42,254 nt of DNA from an uncultured Myxococcales bacterium. Lineage in GTDB: Bacteria > Myxococcota_A > Polyangia > Polyangiales > Polyangiaceae. Position numbers and translations under genes: made by a program. Positions 8,014 to 16,115 of the stretch are shown piece after piece; position 1 is the first letter of the stretch, and the number at the start of each line of letters is the position of its first letter. A model generated the notes under the pieces. That model was not told the origin of the DNA and ran no database searches. It worked only from the letters and a program-made list of their open reading frames with translations. Location: NCBI GenBank assembly GCA_937872925.1, contig CALMUT010000044.1, positions 1 to 42,254 on the forward strand. Direction: 5' to 3'.

Positions 8014-9401
8014 TTCTTCGCTCCACCGGCCTTGGGCGCGGGCGCCTTGGGTGCCGGCGCTTTGGGCGCCGCGCCTTCGGGCGGCGCTTCTGGCGTTGCT
8101 TCGGGGTCTTCGCCGTCGCCATCTTCGGGCGCGGGCGGTGGGGCTCGTAGTGGGCGCCTTTGGGCGGCGATGGCCTCGCGAGGAATGTCCTCAAGCCACA
8201 TGGTGCGCCCACCATCGACCATGGTCACGCGGAAAGGCGCTAGCAGTCCCGACCCGACGAGGCCGTCGATGTCTACGTCGAGTCCCTTCTCCAGCTCCTC
8301 GACGGGTGCGCCGTAGACACCAGGAACGTCGGGCAGCTCGAAGGCGCCGAGGCGCAGCACCGGCAGCATGCCTGCGCGCATGTTGCCCAGGTTCGGCACC
8401 GTGCGCAGGGTCTCGAGGCCGACGCCGGCCTTTTTCCAGCCACCATCGTCGAGGGCCAGCGGGAACGTCATGCTCGTATCCACGAGCAAAGAAGCCGGTT
8501 TCGACGTCGGTTCGCTGCCGAAGGCGCCCCGGAGCAACATGCCGCCGCCGCGCAAATAGCTCACACGCAAGGTGGTGGCCTCAGGCGGTGGCGGCGGCTC
8601 GAAGGTGCGCACCACGAACTGCCCGCCGGTGAAGTCGAAGGTCGGGTGCAAGTGCCGGAGCAGATTCACACCGATCAACATCTTGATGGGCGCGTTTAGC
8701 TGGCGCGAAATCCCAGACAGATCCTTGGCGAGAGCCGGAACGTCTTTGACCTCGACGCGTTCGCCAAAGCGTAGCGACAGCCAAGTGGGCTCGCCTCCGC
8801 TGCTCGAGTCTACGACGGCTTCGGCGGTGCCCGTGGCGATCAGTCCCAGCGCGGGTTCACCGTTGACCTCCAGGGGAACTACGAGGGCAGTGGCAGCCAC
8901 CCGCGGCATCTCCGAGACAGCGAGCAGTCCGCCGGACATGCGAAAGGGCGTGCGCCCGACGCCGCGGCGCGCGAGCTTCGCGACCTCCGTGGCCCAGGGG
9001 TCGCGCACTTCCGGATTCAGGACCAGGCGCTCCAACTCGTCTGCGGCTTGCTCCAGCTTGCCGTCGTACCAGTAGGCCCGGCCACGCACGGCTCCTGCTT
9101 CCGGCGTCTCCACTCCGACCAGGAGTTGCACCGAACGATCGTAGTCCAGTCGGGCGAGGGCGATGCGGGACGCAAGCAGTCGCACGTCCGGTTCGTCCGG
9201 CAGCATGCGCAGGGCGTTGTCCGCCGCGGTCTCCGCATCTTCCATGTCGCCGGTGCGGTAGCTTTGCTCCGCGCGGTCGAACCAACGCTTGGCTGCTGGA
9301 GGCCAACTGGCTTCGGGCGGCAACGCAGGGCCGCAGCTGGCCATTGCGAAGGCTAGGCTGACGCCCAGCATCATTGCGTGCCTTTGGATCGTTTTGCGCA
9401 T
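8010..9401 (-). CDS. Lipoprotein with TPR-like N-terminus and retropepsin-like domains
   Basis: The 463-residue protein has a start chosen at 9401 because it gives a proper signal sequence ending at Cys23 (MASC). Residues about 35-110 (AAKRWFDRAEQSYRTGDMED and following) read as TPR repeats. Two beta-rich halves follow that look like aspartyl-protease lobes. In the first, the loop reads IATGTAEAVVDSS; in the second, LLVDTSMTFPLAL is followed by DGLVGSGLL. The normal catalytic DTG appears as ATG and DTS, so proteolytic activity is doubtful. The tail is Pro/Ala/Lys-rich with APKAP repeats. It lies upstream of and overlaps coaD. Probably an envelope binding protein; function unknown. Confidence 0.78.
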   Translation of the reverse strand: MRKTIQRHAMMLGVSLAFAMASCGPALPPEASWPPAAKRWFDRAEQSYRTGDMEDAETAADNALRMLPDEPDVRLLASRIALARLDYDRSVQLLVGVETPEAGAVRGRAYWYDGKLEQAADELERLVLNPEVRDPWATEVAKLARRGVGRTPFRMSGGLLAVSEMPRVAATALVVPLEVNGEPALGLIATGTAEAVVDSSSGGEPTWLSLRFGERVEVKDVPALAKDLSGISRQLNAPIKMLIGVNLLRHLHPTFDFTGGQFVVRTFEPPPPPEATTLRVSYLRGGGMLLRGAFGSEPTSKPASLLVDTSMTFPLALDDGGWKKAGVGLETLRTVPNLGNMRAGMLPVLRLGAFELPDVPGVYGAPVEELEKGLDVDIDGLVGSGLLAPFRVTMVDGGRTMWLEDIPREAIAAQRRPLRAPPPAPEDGDGEDPEATPEAPPEGAAPKAPAPKAPAPKAGGAKK

Positions 9402-9528
9402 GACTCGGGCGTGGGGATAGCCCAAGACACCTGCGGGGTCGAGGGCCCCGGACAACTGAGTTGCCGTCCGCTGTCGCAGGAAATCCTGCGGATTCGGCCA
9501 ACACCGCGCTGCGTGCTAAGCTCGCGCG

Positions 9529-10131
9529 GTGCAGGGGAGCCCAAGGACCCACACCCCGGACATCCTTACGGTCCCGGTCTTATTGCTGAACGCCTATTTC
9601 GCGCCGGTCAGTCTGACCACGGCGCGGCGAGGCATCGTGCTGCTTTACGGTGGTGCCGCCAAGGCCCTCGACGAATCTGGCGAGACTCACGACTTCCCGC
9701 ATTGGCGGGCTTTGCCGGTGCGCGACGCCGTGGATGACGCCATTCCAATCCTGGGCGGGGCCTTGCGCGTCCCGCGTGTGCTGCACCTGCAACGCTACGA
9801 GCGGGTTCCCAAGGCCGTCGTCCGGCTTACCCGGCGCAACGTGATGCTGCGGGATGAGCACACCTGCCAGTACTGCACGCGGCGCCTGCCCGTACGGGAA
9901 CTCAACCTAGACCACGTCGTTCCCCGCTGTCGGGGTGGGCCCGACAGCTGGGAGAATCTCGTGACTTCGTGCCGCTCCTGCAATCTTCGAAAGGGGCGCC
10001 GAACGCCGGATGAGGCTGGAATGCATTTACTGAAGCGGCCGCACAAGCCCCGCTGGAGCACGACGGCGCAGATCTTGTTGACGGAAAAGCGCCCATATTC
10101 CGAGTGGGAACCGTACCTGGCGGCCGGCTGA
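9529..10131 (+). CDS. HNH endonuclease family protein
   Basis: The 200-residue protein has a complete HNH domain. CQYC and CRSC form the zinc knuckles, LNLDHVVPRCRGG holds the catalytic His, and WENLVTSCRSCNLRKGRRTP supplies the Asn and basic tail. The N-terminal half (LLLNAYFAPVSLTTARRGIV) is the conserved leader of the widespread stand-alone HNH proteins found in many cyanobacteria, actinobacteria and myxobacteria. Their cellular role is not established, and restriction or phage-like genes are absent here. The GTG start at 9529 is tentative: the leader is conserved only from about residue 15, and no strong ribosome-binding site is visible. Confidence 0.9.
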   Translation: MQGSPRTHTPDILTVPVLLLNAYFAPVSLTTARRGIVLLYGGAAKALDESGETHDFPHWRALPVRDAVDDAIPILGGALRVPRVLHLQRYERVPKAVVRLTRRNVMLRDEHTCQYCTRRLPVRELNLDHVVPRCRGGPDSWENLVTSCRSCNLRKGRRTPDEAGMHLLKRPHKPRWSTTAQILLTEKRPYSEWEPYLAAG

Positions 10132-10188
10132 CGCCCGTCAATTCACGAAAACCCGCACGGCGGCCCGCCTCGGCTATGATGCGCGGCC

Positions 10189-10725
10189 ATGAAGGCCTGC
10201 GGAATCGCCCAAGGTGTGACGGGCGCGTTGCTGATCACGTTGTTTGCGTTCGCCGGTTGTGGGCAGAACCAACCCCCGGAAGCGCCAGCCGCCGGAACTG
10301 ACGCTCCCAAAGCGGGCGGTGATACCGTAGCGGCGACGGACCCGACGGACCCGGCGGAGCCCGCGGCTGGCTCGGAAGGTTCGGAGGACTCGCCGGGCGG
10401 GGAGTCTGCCGGCGGTGGTGAAGAAACAGAAACTCGCACCACGGACTTGATCCAAAAGACCATCGTGAACCAGCGCAAGCCGTTCCGCGCTTGCTACGAA
10501 AAGGCGAAGAAGGATCTGCCCACCTTGCAGGGCACTATGACGCTCACCTTCACCCTCGATCCCGAAGGCAAGGTGAAGTCTGCGGAGCTCAACCAGGATC
10601 GCAGCGATCTCAAGTCTCCCGTGGTCGTGGATTGCGCCCTGGCCGAACTGAAGAAGATCAAATTTGCTCCTTCGTCGCGCGGCATGGAGACCACCGTGAA
10701 CTACCCGTTCAACTTCAAGCCCTGA
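10189..10725 (+). CDS. AgmX/PglI C-terminal domain lipoprotein
   Basis: The 178-residue protein has a signal peptide and lipobox (FAGC, Cys24). A long Ala/Pro/Glu-rich linker covers residues 25-85. The C-terminal domain reads FRACYEKAKKDLPTLQGTMT with LDPEGKVKSAEL, VVDCALAELKKIKF and a final aromatic strand. This is the AgmX/PglI C-terminal (TonB-C-like) domain common in myxobacterial gliding and envelope proteins, with two conserved cysteines likely forming a disulfide. It probably spans or contacts the periplasm. It lies 38 bp upstream of the MMPL transporter gene and may be cotranscribed with it. Confidence 0.87.
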   Translation: MKACGIAQGVTGALLITLFAFAGCGQNQPPEAPAAGTDAPKAGGDTVAATDPTDPAEPAAGSEGSEDSPGGESAGGGEETETRTTDLIQKTIVNQRKPFRACYEKAKKDLPTLQGTMTLTFTLDPEGKVKSAELNQDRSDLKSPVVVDCALAELKKIKFAPSSRGMETTVNYPFNFKP

Positions 10726-10763
10726 AGTCACAGCCCACAAAAACGAAATGGTGAGTTCGCGGG

Positions 10764-13391
10764 GTGAGTAAAAAGAACGAGCGACGCAGTCCGCGCGCCT
10801 CTCTGCCGGACCTGGCACAGGAGGTGCAGTCGAAGGCTGTGATGATGCGTCGACGGCCCCTTGAGCCGATCCTGAACTTCTTGGCGGACTGGCAAACCAA
10901 GCGCCCCTGGGCGGTGGTGGCGCTCGTGATTCTGAGCTTGCTTCCCGCAGGATTCGCCGCTTCGCGGCTGGAGCTTCGCACCGCTTTCAGCGAGCTTCTG
11001 CCCTCGGAAAAAGCCAGTGTGAAAGAGCTGCAACGCGTGAACGAGCGGGTCGCCGGTTCGTCCACACTCACCGTCGTTGCGGAAGGGGGCGACGTCGAGG
11101 GGCTCAAGAAGTTCGTCGACAAGGTCTCGCCGCGCATCCGCAAGATCGGTCCAGACTACGTCGCGTCTGTCGACGACGGGACCCGCGAAGTCCAGAAGTT
11201 CTTTCAAGAGAACAAGCACCTATACGCTGAACTGGATGACCTGAAGAAGCTCCATGCGGATGTCATCGCTCGCTACGACTACGAAGTCGGCAAGGAAGCC
11301 GGCTTCGACTTGGGCATCACCGACGACGAAGACGGGCCGCCCGAAGTCACCGCGGAGTCTTTGGAAAAACGCTTCCAGAAGAAGGTCGACGACGCGAAAA
11401 AGAAGAGCAAGGGCGTCGACGGCTATTACATCGGCGAAGATGGCAAGCTCGCTGCCATTCTCGTGCGCACCCCGCTGGGCAGTGGTGACGACAAGGCCTT
11501 TGAGCTTCGCGCTACCATCGAGAAGATCCTCGAAGAAGAAGAGAAGGCGCTGGGGCTGGATCTTTCCTTCGGCTACACCGGCAATCTGATCACGAGCGCG
11601 GAGCAGCACCGCGCGGTCAAGAACGACCTGGCGCACGTCGGCGCGTGGGGCGTGGGTTTGATCTTGGCCGTGGTCTTGCTGTTTTTCCTTCGCTTCCGAA
11701 CGCTGTTGGCGATGGGGTCGACCATTTTGGTCGGCTGCGTTTGGGCCTTCGGGATGGCCGAATTCACCGTCGGCTACCTCAACACGGCAACGGGCTTCTT
11801 GGTCAGCATTATTGCTGGCAACGGCATCAACTTCGGCATCATCTACATGGCCCGCTTCCTGGAAGCGCGACGGGACGAAGGCCTGGATCCGGGCGCAGCC
11901 GTGCGCGTGTCCCATCGCGACACCCACACGGCGACCCTCGCGGCGGCCGGTGCGGCAATGATCGCCTACGGCTCCCTGGCGGCCACTGACTTCAAGGGCT
12001 TCAAGCACTTCGGCATCATTGGCGGCGCCGGGATGATTCTGTGCTGGGTGGCGACCTACGCGTTCTTGCCGGCTATCTTAGTGCTCAGCGAACGCTACTC
12101 TCCGATGTTCACGCGCAAGGAGCCGAGTTGGCGTGGTCGCATGAAGGGCTTCTACGGCTACCCGTTCGCGCTTGCGGCGCGCAAGTGGCCGCGGATCATT
12201 GCCGTGGCAGGTGCGCTGACGGGGATAGGCGCCGCCGTGCTCACTGTGCGCTACTTCGTCCAAGACCCCATGGAGTACGACCTGGCGAATGTGCGCAACG
12301 AGCGTCTTTCGCCCACGTCTGCCGGGCGCCTGTCGCTACGGGTGGACAAGATCGTCGGCCGCTTGGGTCAGGATGGCCGCGCGATCCTCACCGACCGACT
12401 CGACCAGGTGCAGCCTCTCGTCAGCGAGCTGGAAAAGCGCCGCGACGCGGCCCCAAAGGATCGCCGCCCCTTCGACCGGGTCGTCAGCATCTTCGACATT
12501 CTTCCCCAGGAGCAACCCGCGAAGCTGAAGCTGCTGAAAGAGATCGACGAGCGCCTGCAGAACGCAAAAAAGCGCGGCTTCATCAAGGCCGAGGATTGGA
12601 AGAAGCTAGAGCAGCATATCCCCTCCAAGCTGTCGACGGTCGGCATTGACGATCTGCCCGAGTTGGTCGCGCGTCCCTTCACCGAGAAGGACGGTCGGCG
12701 CGGCAACATTGTGTTCATCGTGCCCACGGAGGGGCGCAGCGTATACGACGCGCACTATCTGCTCGACTGGGCGGACAGCTTCCGCGAAGTGAGCTTGCCG
12801 AACGGCGATATCATCCGTGGTTCGGGGGACCCGGTGATCTTCGCCGACATGTTGATCAATATCGGCGAAGACGCGCCCAAGGCGATTCTGCTCAGCCTGA
12901 TCGGGACGTTCTTGGTGATCGTCTTTGCATTCCGCGGCAAGAGTGGCGGCTGGCTCGCACTACTGGCGCTGCTGCTTGGTGTTCTCTGGCTCGTGGCATT
13001 TCTGTCCTTGCGCGACATCAAGTTGAATTTTCTGAACTTCGTCGCGCTGCCCATCAGTATCGGTGTCGGTGCTGACTACGCCATCAACGTGATGAAACGA
13101 CGACAGCTGGAGGGCGATGAAGTGCTGTACAGCGTGCTGGTGCAAACGGGCGGCGCCGTTGTGCTCTGCTCCCTGACCACAACCCTTGGCTATTTGGCGC
13201 TGCTCTTGAGCATCAACCGCGCGGTCCAGAGCTTTGGGCTGGCGGCCGCCGTCGGGGAAGTCACCACGCTCTTCGCGGCGGTGTTGATCCTGCCTGCCCT
13301 GCTGTTCTGGCGGGCCAAACGCAAAGGGCTGACACTCTCACCGTCGTCGGTGGGTCGCAGGAGCATGGCCAGCATTTCGCAGGACAGTTGA
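10764..13391 (+). CDS. MMPL/RND-superfamily transporter, HpnN-like
   Basis: The 875-residue membrane protein has the duplicated RND layout. A first transmembrane segment near residues 45-65 is followed by a charged extracytoplasmic loop to about 285, then about five clustered segments (LILAVVLLFFLRF, FLVSIIAGNGINFGIIYM, MILCWVATYAFLPAILVL). The pattern then repeats with a loop from about 505 to 700 and a second cluster (LPISIGVGADYAINVM). Two MMPL domains and this length suit the hopanoid-associated HpnN subgroup, but a general lipid exporter is possible. It starts with GTG at 10764. An HpnA-like epimerase lies 5 kb downstream; no squalene-hopene cyclase is in the window. Confidence 0.85.
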   Translation: MSKKNERRSPRASLPDLAQEVQSKAVMMRRRPLEPILNFLADWQTKRPWAVVALVILSLLPAGFAASRLELRTAFSELLPSEKASVKELQRVNERVAGSSTLTVVAEGGDVEGLKKFVDKVSPRIRKIGPDYVASVDDGTREVQKFFQENKHLYAELDDLKKLHADVIARYDYEVGKEAGFDLGITDDEDGPPEVTAESLEKRFQKKVDDAKKKSKGVDGYYIGEDGKLAAILVRTPLGSGDDKAFELRATIEKILEEEEKALGLDLSFGYTGNLITSAEQHRAVKNDLAHVGAWGVGLILAVVLLFFLRFRTLLAMGSTILVGCVWAFGMAEFTVGYLNTATGFLVSIIAGNGINFGIIYMARFLEARRDEGLDPGAAVRVSHRDTHTATLAAAGAAMIAYGSLAATDFKGFKHFGIIGGAGMILCWVATYAFLPAILVLSERYSPMFTRKEPSWRGRMKGFYGYPFALAARKWPRIIAVAGALTGIGAAVLTVRYFVQDPMEYDLANVRNERLSPTSAGRLSLRVDKIVGRLGQDGRAILTDRLDQVQPLVSELEKRRDAAPKDRRPFDRVVSIFDILPQEQPAKLKLLKEIDERLQNAKKRGFIKAEDWKKLEQHIPSKLSTVGIDDLPELVARPFTEKDGRRGNIVFIVPTEGRSVYDAHYLLDWADSFREVSLPNGDIIRGSGDPVIFADMLINIGEDAPKAILLSLIGTFLVIVFAFRGKSGGWLALLALLLGVLWLVAFLSLRDIKLNFLNFVALPISIGVGADYAINVMKRRQLEGDEVLYSVLVQTGGAVVLCSLTTTLGYLALLLSINRAVQSFGLAAAVGEVTTLFAAVLILPALLFWRAKRKGLTLSPSSVGRRSMASISQDS

Positions 13392-13428
13392 AGCCGACCC
13401 CGTCGAGCTGCGATAGAGTAGCCGTCCG

Positions 13429-15033
13429 ATGGCCGCGCCCTCGCTTCCGCCTCACCTGCTTGAACGGGCGGATCCATACAGCGAGCTGCTAGACAAAACC
13501 CGCGCGCTGGCCCAGGAGCAGCGCGCGGCGCGTGACGCTTGGTTTGCTCAGCTTGGACTGGAGAGCAAAGAAGAGATCCTATTTGAGCTGGAGATCCTGC
13601 TCAAAGCCAGCGCGTGCTTTTCGAATCCACGTAACCACCCGGGTCCGCCGCGGCGCGCTCCTGTGGTCGCCGTCGATTTTCGTCAAGCGACCTTGCTCTA
13701 CCGCGATGGATTGCAGCGCGGCTTGGCGCTGACCCGTCAGTTGCTCGGCAAGCGCGATCGCAAACTGGTGTTCCACCGCTATTTGGAAACGGTGCTGCCC
13801 GAAGACAACCTGCGCACGCGTCTGGCTCGGGAAGGCGGCGGCCAAGAGGATCCGGAAGCGAGCTTGGTGGCGTTGCGCCAGGCGCTGTTCTCAAATGGCG
13901 AAGTCGTGGACGGTGTCGTGCGCAGCCCTCGCGTTCCGTTTCGGTTGTTCTACGCGCTGCTGGGCACGATGCAGCGCGAGGTCAGTCACAATACTTTCTT
14001 CAATCCACTGACGGCGCTGGAGTTCCGGCCGGAGTTCGATCGCATTCGATCGAGCCAGGTACTCGACTTGATTCGCAGCGTGCCCGGCGACAGCGCGCAC
14101 CGATTGGTGGCACTGACTTTCTTGGCGCTGTTTCGCATGCTTCGCTATCTGCGCCTCTTGACGCGCATCAGCACGGATGTCGGCGCCCGGCGTCGGCGCG
14201 CCGCTGGCCGCGCCTATTTGGTGCTTTCTGTGCTGCGTTCAGACGCCCGGGCGCTGAGCGACTATTTGCGCCAATGGTCCGGCTCGCTGTTGGCAGATAG
14301 CTTCGAACGGGACTTGATGCTCGCGCCGGCCTCGATGCTGCGTGAGCAGGCCCGCCAGTTTCGGGTATCTGGTCACCGCCTGCTGGGTATCAAGAGTGCG
14401 CTGGAGGGCATCGCGGGAAGTTTGCGGCTCGAGATACGACGCGTGTTCCAGCACGACCTGCCCGGACCCGGGGCCATGCCGTCGGAGCCTGAGCTCCGGG
14501 CCGCGCTGGTGCAAGCCAACGCGAATCTGCGCCCGGCATTGCGCAACGCCATTCTGTTCCTCGGCAAAGCGTTGGGCGTGTCCCTAGAAGAAGACGGCGT
14601 CTTCGACGACAAGGCCGCGCTCCGGGAAACCAGTGAGCGACTGCGCCGGGACGTTTGGATGTTCGCCCAAATCGTGAGGGCGTTTGCCAGCAAGGCCCAA
14701 TACTCGCCGGCAGAGGATCGCTGGGCGCCGGTCTACAACTTCCAGTACGTTCGCGAGTTTCTCTCGTACTTCCGAGCGATGGGCTACCCGCTGCTCCGCT
14801 CGACGGACTATCCCCGGTTCGACGCCTTCATCCGCGCCATGGCTCGTCTGGAGGATACGGACCTGGTGGATCCGCAGCGTCTCGAGGAAGCGATTGACGA
14901 GTGCGTGGCATTCCACAGCTTCCTGATGCAGCTCTTCGACGACATTTCTAAGCGTGGTGTGCTTGCCGAAGTGCCCTTTGACCGCCACGCGGCCGCGTCG
15001 ACCCTCAAGCTGTACATCAGCGATCGCGGCTAA
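13429..15033 (+). CDS. Large uncharacterised helical protein (534 residues)
   Basis: I do not recognise this protein. It has no signal peptide, no clear transmembrane span and no cofactor or catalytic motif. The sequence is Arg/Leu/Ala-rich and reads as almost entirely alpha-helical, with conserved-looking aromatic stretches (VFHRYLETVLPEDNLRTRLA, MQREVSHNTFFNPLTALEF, YNFQYVREFLSYFRAMGYPL). Its length, intact frame and 37-bp distance from the transporter gene argue for a real gene, possibly in the same unit. The start ATG at 13429 has only a weak ribosome-binding site. It could be a scaffold or a partner of the transporter, but this is a guess. Confidence 0.8.
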   Translation: MAAPSLPPHLLERADPYSELLDKTRALAQEQRAARDAWFAQLGLESKEEILFELEILLKASACFSNPRNHPGPPRRAPVVAVDFRQATLLYRDGLQRGLALTRQLLGKRDRKLVFHRYLETVLPEDNLRTRLAREGGGQEDPEASLVALRQALFSNGEVVDGVVRSPRVPFRLFYALLGTMQREVSHNTFFNPLTALEFRPEFDRIRSSQVLDLIRSVPGDSAHRLVALTFLALFRMLRYLRLLTRISTDVGARRRRAAGRAYLVLSVLRSDARALSDYLRQWSGSLLADSFERDLMLAPASMLREQARQFRVSGHRLLGIKSALEGIAGSLRLEIRRVFQHDLPGPGAMPSEPELRAALVQANANLRPALRNAILFLGKALGVSLEEDGVFDDKAALRETSERLRRDVWMFAQIVRAFASKAQYSPAEDRWAPVYNFQYVREFLSYFRAMGYPLLRSTDYPRFDAFIRAMARLEDTDLVDPQRLEEAIDECVAFHSFLMQLFDDISKRGVLAEVPFDRHAAASTLKLYISDRG

Positions 15034-15112
15034 CCCTTCAGAACCACAACGCGGAGACCCCCTGGGGCGGCCGCGGGGCTCGGTTGCCTAGGATATCCGC
15101 TCGTGCTAGAGC

Positions 15113-15130
15113 CATTTCACATTTGAAATG
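15113..15130. promoter_or_regulatory. Small inverted repeat upstream of the acetyltransferase gene
   Basis: CATTTCA (15113-15119) and TGAAATG (15124-15130) form a 7-bp inverted repeat in an AT-richer patch of the 173-bp gap. It lies 77 bp before the start codon, where a regulator could bind. Whether it is functional is unknown. Confidence 0.35.
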
Positions 15131-15206
15131 CGGTCGGTCGCGAACCGATCCTAACCTATTGATATCACGGTGCTTGTACACCGGTGACGCAGAGCGGGGA
15201 CAATTC

Positions 15207-16103
15207 ATGGCTACACGTGTCGCGCAGTCCAAGGCGTCGGACGAAATCCTATTCCAGAACGACGGGGTTTCCCTGTGTTTGATGGTGAATCGCCGCCAAA
15301 AAACCATGCGCGTCATCGACTTCCGCTCGGGTCCCCACCCGGCGAAGCGCGTGTTTGTGATGTCCCTGGCCCGACGCGAAGGCATGGACCGCGTGTTCAC
15401 CCTGGTGGAGCGGGACGAGTGCTCCACCTGGGCCCGCCTTGGATTCACCCGTGAAGGGAGCATTCCCGGGTTCTACAAACGCAGCGACGCCTTCATTTTA
15501 GGCGCGGACGTTGGCAACGATACCAACGCCGAGGAGTCCGGCCTGCGGCCGGCCTTTGCCGCTTCCACCGACGGGCCCGACGCTGAGCGCCTGTACCAGC
15601 GCATCCGCAAGCACTGGAAGGAACAGGATACGGAGTCTTCGCCGGCAGTCCGAGTCCAAGTGGCGCGCCCGGCTGACGTGACCAAGGCGCTGGCGTCCGC
15701 GTCCCGACAGGGGCGCGCACTGACGAGTTTCGAGCCCTTCGGCCGCGATGTGCAGCGCCTGTACTTTGCATGCACCGCGCGGGGCGGCTTTTCTTTGATG
15801 GCCTCTGTCGAAAGCCAGCCCTGTTTCAACAATGCGTTCATCGAACTGCTGACGGGGCCGCGAACCGAGAAAGAAACGCGCCTGGTCATGTCCGCGGTCC
15901 GGAAACTCACCGACGAGCTCTTCGAGCGTGGGATTGTGGGTTGTTTCGCCCTGGCTCCCACCGATGACGTCGACCTGGGCACGATCTACTTGGCCAACGG
16001 CTTCCGCAAGACCGCGGTGCTGGCGAGCCACTTGGTTCGCGGCAAAGAGCGCGTGGATGCCTTTCTGTGGTCGAGAAAGCTGGCGCTTCCGGCGGACGGC
16101 TGA
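15207..16103 (+). CDS. GNAT acetyltransferase, AblB-like
   Basis: The 298-residue protein begins at ATG 15207. The N-terminal half holds FTLVERDECSTWARLGFTRE followed by GSIPGFYKRSDAFILG, very like the N-terminal module of putative beta-lysine N-acetyltransferase AblB (there, a phrase of the type GF...E..IPGFFNGED.YFM). The C-terminal half (FNNAFIELLTGPRTEKETRL, LGTIYLANGFRKTAVLASHL) is a GNAT fold with the usual late NGF. AblB works with lysine 2,3-aminomutase AblA to make the osmolyte N-acetyl-beta-lysine; no ablA gene is near. It may therefore have another substrate. The frame is open further upstream to 15084, but that extension looks non-coding. Confidence 0.72.
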   Translation: MATRVAQSKASDEILFQNDGVSLCLMVNRRQKTMRVIDFRSGPHPAKRVFVMSLARREGMDRVFTLVERDECSTWARLGFTREGSIPGFYKRSDAFILGADVGNDTNAEESGLRPAFAASTDGPDAERLYQRIRKHWKEQDTESSPAVRVQVARPADVTKALASASRQGRALTSFEPFGRDVQRLYFACTARGGFSLMASVESQPCFNNAFIELLTGPRTEKETRLVMSAVRKLTDELFERGIVGCFALAPTDDVDLGTIYLANGFRKTAVLASHLVRGKERVDAFLWSRKLALPADG

Positions 16104-16115
16104 CAGCATCCCGGC

